Positions 56,462 through 64,000 of a stretch of DNA of 64,000 nt are shown in pieces. The stretch is from positions 3,486,001 through 3,550,000 of the forward strand of contig NZ_JACBZI010000001.1 of the NCBI RefSeq assembly GCF_013408145.1, written 5' to 3'. The position numbers and the translations under genes are program-made. The first letter of the stretch is position 1. Every line of letters begins with the position of its first letter. Below the pieces are notes generated by a model. It saw nothing but the letters and a program-made list of their open reading frames with translations, was not told the DNA's origin and did not search any database. Source of the stretch: Nocardioides marinus (lineage in GTDB: Bacteria > Actinomycetota > Actinomycetes > Propionibacteriales > Nocardioidaceae).

Positions 56462-58441
56462 GTGCTCGCTCGTCCGCCCCGCGGCCGCACCACCCGCCTG
56501 CTCGGCGGGCTGCTGGCCCTCGCCCTCACCGCCACCCCCGTCGCCGGGGTCGCCACGGCCACCACCGCCCACGCGAGCGCTGCCCCCACCGTCTCCACCG
56601 GCCTCGCGCCGACGGCCGCCGCCCAGGGCACGGGCCACAGCAGGGGCAACGGCAAGGGCGCCAAGGCCTGGACGCCCCGCGAGGAGCAGTACGGCGGCAC
56701 GGTCTTCACCCCGGACCTCGAGATCCCCATGTCCGACGGCACCATCCTGCGCGGCGACCTGACCCGGCCTGCCGTGCTGCGGCCGGACGGCACGATCCGG
56801 GCGGTGAAGAGGCCGCTGCCGGTGGTCGTCACGATCACGGCGTACAACAAGTCGGTGCTGGCCAGCACCAGCCTCGGCGGCAGCACCGGGGACTACCTGG
56901 TCAAGCGCGGTTACGCACAGCTCACCGTCGACGCCCGCGGCACCGGCTCGAGCAACGGGCAGTGGAACGCCTTCGACACCCGGGAGAACACCGACGCCGG
57001 CGAGATCATGGAGTGGGCCGCCTCCCAGGAGTGGAGCAACGGCAGGACCGCCATGACCGGCCCGTCCTACATGGGCATCTCGCAGCTGTGGGCGGCCGCC
57101 GCGCAGCCCAAGGGCCTCAAGGCGATCTTCCCGCAGGTGCCGGGCGCCGACGTCTACCGCGACGTCGTCGCGAGCGGCGGGGCGATCGACGTCGGCTTCA
57201 TCCCGCTGTGGCTGGGCCTCGTGACCGTGACCGGGCTGATCCCCCCGCAGACCAACGGCCCCTCGACGCTGGGCATCTACCTCGACCACATCATGGGCGC
57301 GTTCGGGTTCACCGCCCAGGTGATCCCGGCAGCGCTGCTGGCCCAGGAGCCGGCGTACGACGGGGAGTTCTACGAGCAGCGCTCGGTCATCAACGTGATC
57401 GACAAGGTCGAGGTCCCGGCGTTCTTCGTCTCCGGGGAGTACGACCTCTTCCAGCGCGGCACCCCGCTGCTCTTCGAGGCGCTGCAGGAGAACGGTGTCC
57501 CCACCAAGCTCATCACCGGCCCCTGGGACCACCTCGAGGGCTCCTCGGCCGCCGAGATCGGCGACGCCGGCTACGGCACGCTCGAGGAGCTGCAGCTGCG
57601 GTGGTTCGACCACTACGTCAAGGGCAAGCGCGACAAGCGCCTGCACAAGGACATCGCGAACCTCACCTACTACGAGCAGGGCAGCGGCCGCTGGACGAGG
57701 TCCGACCGGTGGATCGACCGCGACCTGCGGGCCCGCTCCTACCACCTGTCCGGCAGCTCCACGACCGCCCTGGTCAACGGCTCCCTCACCACCGGTACGC
57801 CGCAGGCAGGCACCGCTGACGTGCTGCCGCTGCCCGTCTCCGGGGCCTGCACCCGCTCGGCCAACCAGTGGACCGCGGGCATCCTCAACGCGGGGGCGAG
57901 CCAGTTCCCGTTCCCCAACCCCTGCTTCGACGACACCCGCCTCAACGACCTGAGCGGCGTGGTCTTCGAGACCGAGCCGATGACGCGCGCCACCTCGATC
58001 CGCGGCCCGATCAACGCCCGCCTCTACACCTCGGTGACCGGTGCCGGCGACGGGATGCTCTCGGTGTCGGTCGAGGACGTCGCGCCCGACGGCACGGTCA
58101 GCCGGCTCACCGGCGGCTGGCAGGTGCTCTCGCTCGCCGAGACCGACCCGCGGCGCAGCCGCCGGCTGAACGGCAAGATCATCCAGCCCTGGCACCCCTT
58201 CACCGAGGAGTCCCAGGCGAGCCTGGAGGGGATCGAGCCGGTCGACGTCGAGGTCTTCCCGACGGCGGCGAGGATCGCCAAGGGCCACCGGCTGCGGGTG
58301 GCCGTCCAGGCCTTCGACGTGCCCCACCTGCTGCCCACGCTGCCGGTGCTGCTGGGCAGTCTGTCGGTCATCACCATCCACACCGGCCCCGAGACGCCGT
58401 CGGAGCTGACGGTGCCGTGGGTCAGGACGAAGCGGCGCTAG
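56462..58441 (+). CDS. secreted CocE/NonD-family hydrolase (S15-like)
   Basis: The 659-residue protein has a signal peptide (RLLGGLLALALTATPVAGVA) and an X-Pro-dipeptidyl-peptidase/CocE alpha-beta hydrolase domain. The nucleophile elbow is MTGPSYMGIS (Ser), the acid is the Asp in FFVSGEYDLFQRG, and the His is in ITGPWDHLEG. A C-terminal jelly-roll domain follows (from ~residue 500, VFETEPMTRATSIRGPINARLY onwards). It cleaves esters or amides outside the cell; the substrate is unknown. The GTG at 56462 is favoured because GGAGG lies 9 bp before it. The last 20 bp overlap the 3' end of the convergent small membrane-protein gene. Confidence 0.9.
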   Translation: MLARPPRGRTTRLLGGLLALALTATPVAGVATATTAHASAAPTVSTGLAPTAAAQGTGHSRGNGKGAKAWTPREEQYGGTVFTPDLEIPMSDGTILRGDLTRPAVLRPDGTIRAVKRPLPVVVTITAYNKSVLASTSLGGSTGDYLVKRGYAQLTVDARGTGSSNGQWNAFDTRENTDAGEIMEWAASQEWSNGRTAMTGPSYMGISQLWAAAAQPKGLKAIFPQVPGADVYRDVVASGGAIDVGFIPLWLGLVTVTGLIPPQTNGPSTLGIYLDHIMGAFGFTAQVIPAALLAQEPAYDGEFYEQRSVINVIDKVEVPAFFVSGEYDLFQRGTPLLFEALQENGVPTKLITGPWDHLEGSSAAEIGDAGYGTLEELQLRWFDHYVKGKRDKRLHKDIANLTYYEQGSGRWTRSDRWIDRDLRARSYHLSGSSTTALVNGSLTTGTPQAGTADVLPLPVSGACTRSANQWTAGILNAGASQFPFPNPCFDDTRLNDLSGVVFETEPMTRATSIRGPINARLYTSVTGAGDGMLSVSVEDVAPDGTVSRLTGGWQVLSLAETDPRRSRRLNGKIIQPWHPFTEESQASLEGIEPVDVEVFPTAARIAKGHRLRVAVQAFDVPHLLPTLPVLLGSLSVITIHTGPETPSELTVPWVRTKRR

Positions 58442-58694
58442 CGTCCTCGGCCGGCACCTTCACCGGACGCAGCCGGGCCCAGGCCGCGAAGGCGACGGCC
58501 ACCAGGAGCATCGCCAGCCCGGCCCACAGGTTGGCGTTGGTGCCGCCGGTCTTGTCGGTCTCGGGGTCGGCGAAGAGCCCCATCAGCACCAGGATGACGC
58601 CGTAGGTGCCCATCAGGGCGGCGATGATGCTGCGGATGTCGAGGAGCCCGGCGCGGTGCGTCCGCTCGCCGGACCCGGTCGTCTGGTCAGTCAC
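58422..58694 (-). CDS. small two-helix membrane protein, symporter partner
   Basis: The 90-residue protein has two hydrophobic segments (IRSIIAALMGTYGVILVLMGL and LWAGLAMLLVAVAFAAWARL) and no known domain. The GTG at 58694 lies 8 bp after the stop of the sodium-solute symporter gene, so it is co-transcribed. Small helical partners are known for several sodium-solute symporters; by position it is a candidate accessory subunit. Function otherwise unknown. Confidence 0.8.
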   Translation of the reverse strand: MTDQTTGSGERTHRAGLLDIRSIIAALMGTYGVILVLMGLFADPETDKTGGTNANLWAGLAMLLVAVAFAAWARLRPVKVPAEDASAASS

Positions 58695-58702
58695 GGTGGC
58701 TC

Positions 58703-60448
58703 CTAGAACGCCAGGTTGAGGATGATGGTGAGGACGGCGGCGAGGCCGGCCAGCGGGAGGGTGCGCTGGTACCACGGGAAGGTCTTCTCCTGCTCGTCCA
58801 CCAGGTCCTCCTTCGGGGTCTCGGAGTAGACCAGGCCGACCAGCTGCTCGGCGGGCTTGGGCTCGGTGACCAGGGAGACCGCCACGGAGACGGCGATGTC
58901 GACGGCGAAGGCCACGCCCGCCGCCACGAACGCCGCGCCCTGGCCCGACAGCGGCAGCACGCCGATGCTCAGCGAGCCGAGCGTGCCCTCGGCGAGGAAC
59001 CCGACGAAGACCGCGGCGAGGGTGCCCGAGACCAGCCCGGCCCAGCCCGCGGTCGGGGTCATCCGCTTCCAGAACATGCCGAGGATGAAGGTCGCGAAGA
59101 GCGGGGCGTTGAAGAACCCGAACAGCGTCTGGAGGTAGTCCATGATGTTCGAGAAGCTCGCGGCCAGCTGGGCGGTGAAGACCGCGATCACGGCCGCCGC
59201 CACGGTGGCCCACCGGCCGACGCGCAGGTAGTAGCCGTCGGAGCGGTCCTTGACGACGTACCGCTCCCACAGGTCGTAGCTGAGCACGGTGTTGAACGCC
59301 GAGACGTTGGCCGCCATGCCGGCCATGAAGGCCGCCAGCAGACCCGCGATCGCAACACCGAGCAGGCCGTTGGGCAGGACGTCGCGCATGAGGTAGATCA
59401 GCGAGTCGTTGTAGGTCACCGAGCCCTCTGCGCCACCGCTGACGCTGCCGCCGGCCTTGACCTCGGCGATCTCCGCGACCAGGACCGCGGCGATCATGCC
59501 GGGGATGATGGTGATGAACGGGACGAACATCTTGGGGAAGGCCCCGATGATGGGGGTCTTGCGCGCCGAGGAGATCGAGTCGGTGGCCATCGCCCGCTGG
59601 ACCTCGACGAAGTTGGTCGTCCAGTAGCCGAAGGACAGCACGAACCCGAGGCCGAAGACGATGCCGACGACCGAGAGCAGGTCGGAGTCGAAGCCGGTGA
59701 GCGCGTTGCCCGGCCAGCTGTTGAGCTGGGCGGCCGCGCTGGGGGCGTCCCCCCGGCCGGCCGTCTCGGTGATGCCGTCCTTGAGCCCCTGCCAGCCACC
59801 CACCCGGTCCAGGCCGAGCAGGGTGAGGGGGGTCAGGGCGGCCACGATGACGAAGAACTGCAGCACCTCGTTGTAGATCGCCGCCGACAGCCCGCCGAGG
59901 GTGATGTAGGACAGCACGATCACGGCGGCGATGACCACGGCCAGGAGCAGGTCGATGCCCAGCAGCGCCTGGATGATCGAGCCCAGCAGGTAGAGGTTGA
60001 TCCCCGCGATGAGCAGCTGCGCCACGGCGAACGACACCGCGTTGACCAGGTGGGCGCCGGTGCCGAAGCGACGGAACATGAACTCGGGGACCGAGCGGAC
60101 CTCCGAGCCGTAGTAGAAGGGCATCATCACGATGCCGAGGAACAGCATCGCCGGGATCGCGCCGACCCAGAAGTAGTGCACCGTCGGCAGCCCGAACTCC
60201 GCACCGCTGGCAGACATGCCCATGATCTCGACAGCGCCGAGGTTGGCGGAGATGAAGGCCAGGCCGGTGACCCAGGCCGGCAGCGAGCGGCCCGAGAGGA
60301 AGAAGTCCACGGAGTCCGAGACGTGTCGCCGGGCCATCAGGCCGATGCCGAGGACGAAGCCGAAGTAGATCGCGACGATCAGGTAGTCGACCCAGCTCGC
60401 CGAGATGATCGTGTCGCTGGCGAGTGGTGCGGGCGCGAGCGGACTCAT
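58703..60448 (-). CDS. sodium:solute symporter family protein
   Basis: The 581-residue protein belongs to the SSS (SLC5) family with about 14 hydrophobic segments. Family signatures include FFLSGRSLPAWVTGLAFISANLGAVEIMG (by ends), GGLSAAIYNEVLQFFVIV, GYWTTNFVEVQRAM and AAFMAGMAANVSAFNTVLSYDLW. The sequence is of the SGLT-like sugar/solute group, but the substrate is not readable. The ATG at 60448 has a good ribosome-binding site (GGAAAGGAAG). It is followed by a small membrane-protein gene and is divergent from the RHH-like gene across a 208-bp region with three TGACGTCA boxes. Confidence 0.92.
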   Translation of the reverse strand: MSPLAPAPLASDTIISASWVDYLIVAIYFGFVLGIGLMARRHVSDSVDFFLSGRSLPAWVTGLAFISANLGAVEIMGMSASGAEFGLPTVHYFWVGAIPAMLFLGIVMMPFYYGSEVRSVPEFMFRRFGTGAHLVNAVSFAVAQLLIAGINLYLLGSIIQALLGIDLLLAVVIAAVIVLSYITLGGLSAAIYNEVLQFFVIVAALTPLTLLGLDRVGGWQGLKDGITETAGRGDAPSAAAQLNSWPGNALTGFDSDLLSVVGIVFGLGFVLSFGYWTTNFVEVQRAMATDSISSARKTPIIGAFPKMFVPFITIIPGMIAAVLVAEIAEVKAGGSVSGGAEGSVTYNDSLIYLMRDVLPNGLLGVAIAGLLAAFMAGMAANVSAFNTVLSYDLWERYVVKDRSDGYYLRVGRWATVAAAVIAVFTAQLAASFSNIMDYLQTLFGFFNAPLFATFILGMFWKRMTPTAGWAGLVSGTLAAVFVGFLAEGTLGSLSIGVLPLSGQGAAFVAAGVAFAVDIAVSVAVSLVTEPKPAEQLVGLVYSETPKEDLVDEQEKTFPWYQRTLPLAGLAAVLTIILNLAF

Positions 60449-60583
60449 GGGCTTCCTTTCCGAGAGGCGTCGCACCTGGGGGGGGCTGGCACAGGGCCGG
60501 GCACGACCCGCCGACGGTAGGACCCCGACTCCGCGACGTCCCCACCCCTCCGGGCACGGGGTGGCCCGGGCACCCCGTGTCCG

Positions 60584-60652
60584 TGACGTCACCACGACAC
60601 CAGAATGACGTCAGCAGTGCTTGACGTGACGTCATAGTGGTGTCATCGTGGT
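60584..60652. promoter_or_regulatory. three phased TGACGTCA boxes and direct repeats
   Basis: The 8-bp palindrome TGACGTCA occurs at 60584-60591, 60606-60613 and 60627-60634, spaced 22 and 21 bp (two helical turns). Two 11-bp direct repeats GTCATNGTGGT follow at 60631-60641 and 60642-60652, just before the ATG at 60657. A -35-like TTGACG is at 60621. Ribbon-helix-helix repressors typically bind arrays of 8-bp palindromes, so self-regulation by the adjacent gene is likely. Confidence 0.6.
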
Positions 60653-60656
60653 GCGC

Positions 60657-61187
60657 ATGGACATCACGCCGTACGTCGACAGCCTGCGTCGCGACCTCCT
60701 GGCCGCCGCCGAGGCCGGCGGCCCCGAGGTCGCCGCGGCCGCCGAGCGCCTCGGCTACGCCCTCGAGCCCGCCACCCGGCTCGCCCTGATGGAGGCGCTG
60801 TCCCAGGCGGCCGCGGAGATCACCGCCGCGATGTCGGCCGGCGGCGTCGACGTACGCCTCGACGGCCGCGACCTCGACTTCGTGGTCGATGCCGCACCGC
60901 CCGTCCCCCCGGCGCCGCCCGCTCCGCCGGCCCCGCCCCGCGCGGAGGAGCCCGAGGAGGACGCCAGCGTCGCCCGCATCACCCTGCGTCTGCCCGAGTC
61001 GCTCAAGACGAAGGCCGAGGACGCCGCCGCGGCCGCCGGCTCCTCGCTCAACACCTGGCTGGTCCAGGCGGTGCGCTCCGCGACCCACGAGGGCGCGGTG
61101 CACGTCGACATCGACCTGTCCTCCATGCCGTTCTTCGGCTCCGACCCGGGCCGGCGCGGCAACCGCCGGATGACCGGCTGGGTCTGA
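60657..61187 (+). CDS. HicB-like / ribbon-helix-helix protein
   Basis: The 176-residue protein has a helical N-terminal half (residues 1-75), a proline-rich linker (PPVPPAPPAPPAPP), and a C-terminal ribbon-helix-helix motif: ARITLRLPESLKTKAEDAAAAAG then SLNTWLVQAVRSA. The RHH portion resembles HicB and Arc-type DNA-binding antitoxins. A final acidic tail ends in NRRMTGWV. No HicA-like toxin is adjacent. The ATG at 60657 is chosen over an upstream GTG at 60648. Next comes a DUF4097 gene 90 bp on, in the same direction. Confidence 0.82.
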   Translation: MDITPYVDSLRRDLLAAAEAGGPEVAAAAERLGYALEPATRLALMEALSQAAAEITAAMSAGGVDVRLDGRDLDFVVDAAPPVPPAPPAPPAPPRAEEPEEDASVARITLRLPESLKTKAEDAAAAAGSSLNTWLVQAVRSATHEGAVHVDIDLSSMPFFGSDPGRRGNRRMTGWV

Positions 61188-61277
61188 CCACCCTCCCCCA
61201 CCCACCGACACCCTCCTCGGGACCGGCCCTCGCCGGCCCCGCGGCCCCGTGCACCCTGCTCACGACTGGAGACCGCC

Positions 61278-62099
61278 GTGCCCCACTTCGAGTTCGACTC
61301 CCCCGCCCCCGCCTCGCTGTACGTCGAGATCGGCCGCGGCGAGGTCCACGTCCGGTGCACGCGGACCGGCACCACCACCGTCACCGTGACCGGCCGCGAC
61401 GCCGACCGGGTCGACGTGCACGACCGGGACGGCCAGATCTCGGTCCTCGCCCCCCGGGGCGGCCTGCTGTCGGCCTTCGACAGCCCGCTCGAGGTCTCCA
61501 TCACCGCGCCCGAGCACAGCAACGTCGCCACCAAGCTCGGCAGCGCCGAGGTGGTGGTCGACGGCCCGGCCGGCGGCGTACGCCTGCGGACCGGGTCGGG
61601 CGAGGTCCGGGTCGAGAGCATCACCGCCGCCAGCAGCATCGACACCGGCTCCGGCGACGTGCGCGTCGAGCGCACCTCCGGCCCGTTGAAGGTGCGCACC
61701 GGCTCCGGGGACGTCGAGCTGCGCGAGGCGCTCGCCGAGCTCTCGGTCTCCTCGGGCTCCGGCGACGTGCACGTGTCCTCGGCCGAGGCGGCCGTGCTGA
61801 CCAAGAGCGGGTCGGGCGACCTGCAGGTCGACACCACCTGCGGCGACGTCGCGTTCACCAGCGGCTCGGGCAGCCTCGGCATCTCCACGACGCGACGCGG
61901 CCGGATCTCGGCGAAGGTGGCCTCCGGCGACGTCCGGGTCGGCGTGCCCGCCGGTGTCCCGGTGTGGACCGACATCAGCTCGCTCACCGGCCGCATCCAC
62001 TCCACGCTCACCGGCGCGGGCCAGCCCACCGACGGTCAGGACCACGTGGAGGTCCGCGCCACCACCGTCAGCGGCAACGTCTCCCTCGTCCAGGCCTGA
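61278..62099 (+). CDS. DUF4097 beta-helix protein
   Basis: The 273-residue protein is made of repeated short strands with the motif TGSGDVRVE / SGSGDVHVS / SGSGDLQVD, typical of the DUF4097 (putative adhesin-like) right-handed beta-helix. About eight turns can be counted between residues ~95 and ~260. There is no signal peptide or membrane anchor, so it is probably cytoplasmic. In actinobacteria this family often follows an RHH-like gene, as here, and the two may act together. The start is the GTG at 61278. Function unknown. Confidence 0.88.
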   Translation: MPHFEFDSPAPASLYVEIGRGEVHVRCTRTGTTTVTVTGRDADRVDVHDRDGQISVLAPRGGLLSAFDSPLEVSITAPEHSNVATKLGSAEVVVDGPAGGVRLRTGSGEVRVESITAASSIDTGSGDVRVERTSGPLKVRTGSGDVELREALAELSVSSGSGDVHVSSAEAAVLTKSGSGDLQVDTTCGDVAFTSGSGSLGISTTRRGRISAKVASGDVRVGVPAGVPVWTDISSLTGRIHSTLTGAGQPTDGQDHVEVRATTVSGNVSLVQA

Positions 62100-62110
62100 C
62101 CCCCCCCCCA

Positions 62111-62184
62111 CGCCGAACCGGCGTATCAATACGCCGACTCGACCCGCCAACCCCGCCGAACCGGCGTATCAATACGCCGGCTCG
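62111..62184 (+). repeat. two 31-bp direct repeats, each with a hairpin
   Basis: Copies at 62111-62141 and 62154-62184 differ at one base. Each contains CGGCGTAT-CA-ATACGCCG, an 8-bp perfect stem with a 2-nt loop. They are 43 bp apart and lie in the gap after the DUF4097 gene. Confidence 0.85.
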
Positions 62185-62206
62185 CCCCGAATCGACCCGC
62201 CGCTCG

Positions 62207-62234
62207 CCAGCCACCAGCCACCAGCCACCAGCCA
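62207..62234 (+). repeat. four tandem CCAGCCA heptamers
   Basis: CCAGCCA is present four times in direct contact, ending 16 bp before the ATG of the 50-residue gene. Copy number could change by slippage and alter the spacing upstream of its ribosome-binding site. Confidence 0.85.
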
Positions 62235-62250
62235 TCAGCAAGGAGTCGTC

Positions 62251-62403
62251 ATGCTCGACCACCCCAGCGTCCTCGAGGCCGAGGCCCGCGCACGGCGCGC
62301 CGACCGGCTCGTCCGCAGCCAGGCGCCCCGGATGCCGCGCGTCACCCACCGTCACCGGCTCGCCAGCGGCCTGCGCCGCGTCGCGGACCGCCTCGACGAC
62401 TGA
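62251..62403 (+). CDS. small basic protein, unknown
   Basis: The 50-residue product is rich in Arg and His (ARARRADRLVRSQAPRMPRV; THRHRLASGLRRVADRLDD) and predicted helical. AAGGAG lies 7 bp before the ATG, so translation is likely. It follows the DUF4097 gene and a block of tandem repeats; a 51-bp palindromic repeat comes next. No family is recognised. Confidence 0.65.
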   Translation: MLDHPSVLEAEARARRADRLVRSQAPRMPRVTHRHRLASGLRRVADRLDD

Positions 62404-62423
62404 CCCGCGCGACCGACCGCGCC

Positions 62424-62474
62424 GGGACGTCATGCGGACGGGACGTCCGTCACCGCCGTACGTATGACGTCCCC
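62424..62474 (+). repeat. 51-bp GGGACGTC palindromic repeat, copy 2
   Basis: The same element as 45614-45664, with ends GGGACGTCATGCG and CGTATGACGTCCCC. It lies between the convergent 50-residue gene and the siderophore-interacting-protein gene and could serve as a terminator for both. Confidence 0.8.
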
Positions 62475-62488
62475 GAGTGCCCGTCCGA

Positions 62489-63439
62489 TCAGGCGCCCAT
62501 CGAGACGCCCTCGCGCCAGTAGCCCATGAAGGCCACCTGCCGGCGGTCCAGCCCCAGGTCGCGGACCAGGGCGCGGCGCAGCCCGGTGACCATCCGGGAC
62601 TCGCCGGCGATCCAGGCGTAGAGGTCGGCCAGGTCGTGGCCCACCGCCTCCCGATGCTCGCCCACGTCCTCCCCGGAGGAGGAGTACGTCGGGGTCTCCC
62701 AGAGTCCGGGCTCCACCTCGGTCTCGGGCACCTCGACCGTGGCCGCACCGGCACCGAGGTGCTCCAGCACCGCCTCGTGCAGCCGGGCACCCACCGCCCG
62801 ACCGTCGCGGGGCAGCCACTCGACACGGACCCCCGCCGGGTGCACCACCGACTGCACGTCGGCCGCCACCGGCACCTCGAGGTACGCCGCACCGCACGCG
62901 TCGACCGGGAGCTGGGAGAGCACCGCGGCGATCGCGGGGACCGCCGTCTCGTCGCCGACGAGCAGCAGCTCGGCGCCCCCGGGGGCCGCGAACTCGATGC
63001 CGCCGTAGGCCACGCCCCGGCGCGGCCCGAGCAGCACCACCCGGGAGCCGATCGTCGCCGACGCGGCCCACCGCGACCCGGGGCCGGCCTCGCCGTGACC
63101 GTCGGTCCCATGGGTCACCAGGTCGACGACGACGCGGGTGTCGGTGCCCGAGCCCAGCACGTCGCGAACGGTGTAGGTGCGCATGTGGCCCCGCTCGGCC
63201 TCGGGCAGCGCGAGCCATTCGGCGTACCAGTCCTCGCCACCACCGAGGACCGGCAGCGGCCCCCCGTCGTGGGGGAGGACGAGCTTGATCCGCTGGTCGT
63301 AGCCGGGTCCGTCGGTGCCGAAGTCGGCGAGGTCCGGGCCGGCGAGGTGGACGCGCACGAAGGAGGGCGAGAGCCGCTCGACGTGCACGACCTCGGTCTC
63401 GCAGAGCACGAACGGCCGCACGGCCTGGGTGATTGTCAT
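62489..63439 (-). CDS. siderophore-interacting protein (ferric-siderophore reductase)
   Basis: The 316-residue protein has the SIP/ViuB layout: an FAD-binding domain with MRTYTVRD (the R-x-Y-T-x-R flavin motif, residues ~85-92), and a C-terminal NAD(P)H-like domain with LLLVGDETAVPAIAAVLSQL and FMGYWREG at the end. It reduces imported ferric siderophores so that iron is released in the cytoplasm. The ATG at 63439 is immediately preceded by an iron-box-like palindrome, in keeping with iron control. No siderophore synthesis gene is in the window. Confidence 0.92.
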   Translation of the reverse strand: MTITQAVRPFVLCETEVVHVERLSPSFVRVHLAGPDLADFGTDGPGYDQRIKLVLPHDGGPLPVLGGGEDWYAEWLALPEAERGHMRTYTVRDVLGSGTDTRVVVDLVTHGTDGHGEAGPGSRWAASATIGSRVVLLGPRRGVAYGGIEFAAPGGAELLLVGDETAVPAIAAVLSQLPVDACGAAYLEVPVAADVQSVVHPAGVRVEWLPRDGRAVGARLHEAVLEHLGAGAATVEVPETEVEPGLWETPTYSSSGEDVGEHREAVGHDLADLYAWIAGESRMVTGLRRALVRDLGLDRRQVAFMGYWREGVSMGA

Positions 63440-63440
63440 G

Positions 63441-63472
63441 AGGCAACCCTAACTTAGGGTTGCCTCACCAAA
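63441..63472 (-). promoter_or_regulatory. iron-box-like palindrome (DtxR/IdeR family site)
   Basis: A 25-bp perfect palindrome (63441-63465, arms AGGCAACCCTAA and TTAGGGTTGCCT around one C) abuts the start codon. Overlapping it, 63454-63472 matches the Streptomyces DmdR-type iron box at 15 of 19 positions by hand alignment. A -10-like TAAGTT on the minus strand falls within the palindrome. Confidence 0.6.
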
Positions 63473-63493
63473 CCAGGCCCGGTCGTCGAGCGG

Positions 63494-64000
63494 TCAGATC
63501 GACGTGCGGTGGAAGCTCTGGAACGAGCGCGACGGGGTGGGGCCGCGCTGCCCCTGGTAGCGCGAGCCGTACTTCGACGAGCCGTAGGGGTGCTCGGAGG
63601 GCGAGGAGAGCCGCAGGAAGCAGAACTGCCCGATCTTCATCCCCGGGTAGAGCTTGATCGGCAGCGTGGCCACGTTCGCCAGCTCCAGCGTCACGTGGCC
63701 GCTGAAGCCGGGGTCGACGAAGCCGGCCGTGGCGTGGGTCAGCAGCCCCAGCCGCCCCAGGGAGGACTTCCCCTCCACGCGGGCCGCGATGTCGTCGGGC
63801 AGGGTGACGACCTCGTACGTCGACCCGAGCACGAACTCGCCGGGGTGCAGGACGAACGCCTCGTCGCCCTCGGGCTCGACCAGGCGGGTGAGGTCGGACT
63901 GGTCCTGGGCGGGGTCGATGTGGGGGTACTTGTGGTTGTCGAAGACCCGGAAGAAACGGTCCAGGCGCACGTCGATCGACGACGGCTGGAGCATCCCGGC
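63494..64000 (-). CDS. dcd: dCTP deaminase, N-terminus beyond window
   Basis: At least 168 residues are present, ending in FQSFHRTSI; the first ~20-25 residues and the start codon lie past position 64000. The nucleotide-binding motifs [49 protein letters not shown] (by parts: [24 protein letters not shown]) and the C-terminal arm [17 protein letters not shown] are intact. The enzyme deaminates dCTP and supplies dUTP/dUMP for thymidylate; actinobacterial members are often bifunctional deaminase-diphosphatases. An ATG at 63994 is internal, since homologues have P-x-x-L/V-Q-P-S-S-I with residues before it. Confidence 0.95.
   Translation of the reverse strand, partial: AGMLQPSSIDVRLDRFFRVFDNHKYPHIDPAQDQSDLTRLVEPEGDEAFVLHPGEFVLGSTYEVVTLPDDIAARVEGKSSLGRLGLLTHATAGFVDPGFSGHVTLELANVATLPIKLYPGMKIGQFCFLRLSSPSEHPYGSSKYGSRYQGQRGPTPSRSFQSFHRTSI

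Noticed and set aside
62207..62234. CRISPR-like array
   Set aside because: Seven-base units in direct contact with no spacers; no cas genes in the window.
63441..63465. Perfect classical DtxR box within the 25-bp palindrome
   Set aside because: The arms read CCTAA...TTAGG, the inverse of the DtxR order TTAGG...CCTAA; the better match is the overlapping 63454-63472 segment.

Overview
The window is a stretch of a high-GC Gram-positive chromosome. GC-rich codon use, many GTG and some TTG starts, leaderless starts and F420-type chemistry point to an actinobacterium. Interspersed palindromic repeats ending in GTCGAGACC and the gene complement suggest the Nocardioidaceae (Nocardioides-like), but no rRNA or marker gene is present to prove this. 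About 55 protein genes are supported. No tRNA, rRNA, CRISPR array or prophage was seen. One insertion sequence (IS30 family) is present.

Layout. 1-5.3 kb: a lipid/steroid-type catabolic block (SnoaL-like protein, F420-type LLM oxidoreductase, DUF1214-like protein, SDR, sulfotransferase). Two sites match the KstR consensus TNNAACNNGTTNNA, and a cspA gene with a structured leader lies inside the block. 5.3-15.5 kb: a divergent catabolic locus with eight genes on the minus strand: a substrate-binding lipoprotein, a complete LIV-type ABC transporter, a Gfo/Idh/MocA dehydrogenase, a DUF993 aldolase-like protein and a TIM-barrel isomerase. Opposite lie a LacI regulator and a glycerate kinase, with abutting LacI-type operators between. 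This is the best candidate for an undescribed system, a sugar- or polyol-like pathway fed by an amino-acid-type transporter. 15.6-24.7 kb: cytochrome P450, two M1 metallopeptidases, an IS30 element sitting between the arms of a terminator hairpin, a VOC protein, a methyltransferase and a secreted propeller protein.

24.8-28.5 kb and 39.4-42.7 kb: a split histidine-utilisation pathway (hutI, hutF and an M20 amidohydrolase; then hutU and hutH). Three of these five genes carry in-frame copies of interspersed repeats. Between the two halves lie a nitroreductase, an M20 peptidase/MFS pair, a DUF1992 protein, two CitE/Mcl-like lyases, YjbR, dtd, a secreted propeller protein and a CcdA/thioredoxin pair. 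42.9-51.6 kb: secreted proteins, MFS and EamA transporters, an IclR regulator, a purple-acid-phosphatase-like enzyme and an M19-like hydrolase.

51.7-64 kb: a membrane-anchored heterodisulfide-reductase-like Fe-S protein with an unusual ~430-residue acidic Ala/Pro tail carrying seven SLFD motifs; a DUF559-type protein; a CocE-type esterase; a sodium-solute symporter with a small membrane partner; a ribbon-helix-helix-like protein preceded by three helically phased TGACGTCA boxes; a DUF4097 protein; a siderophore-interacting protein behind an iron-box-like palindrome; and the 3' part of dcd, which runs off the window.
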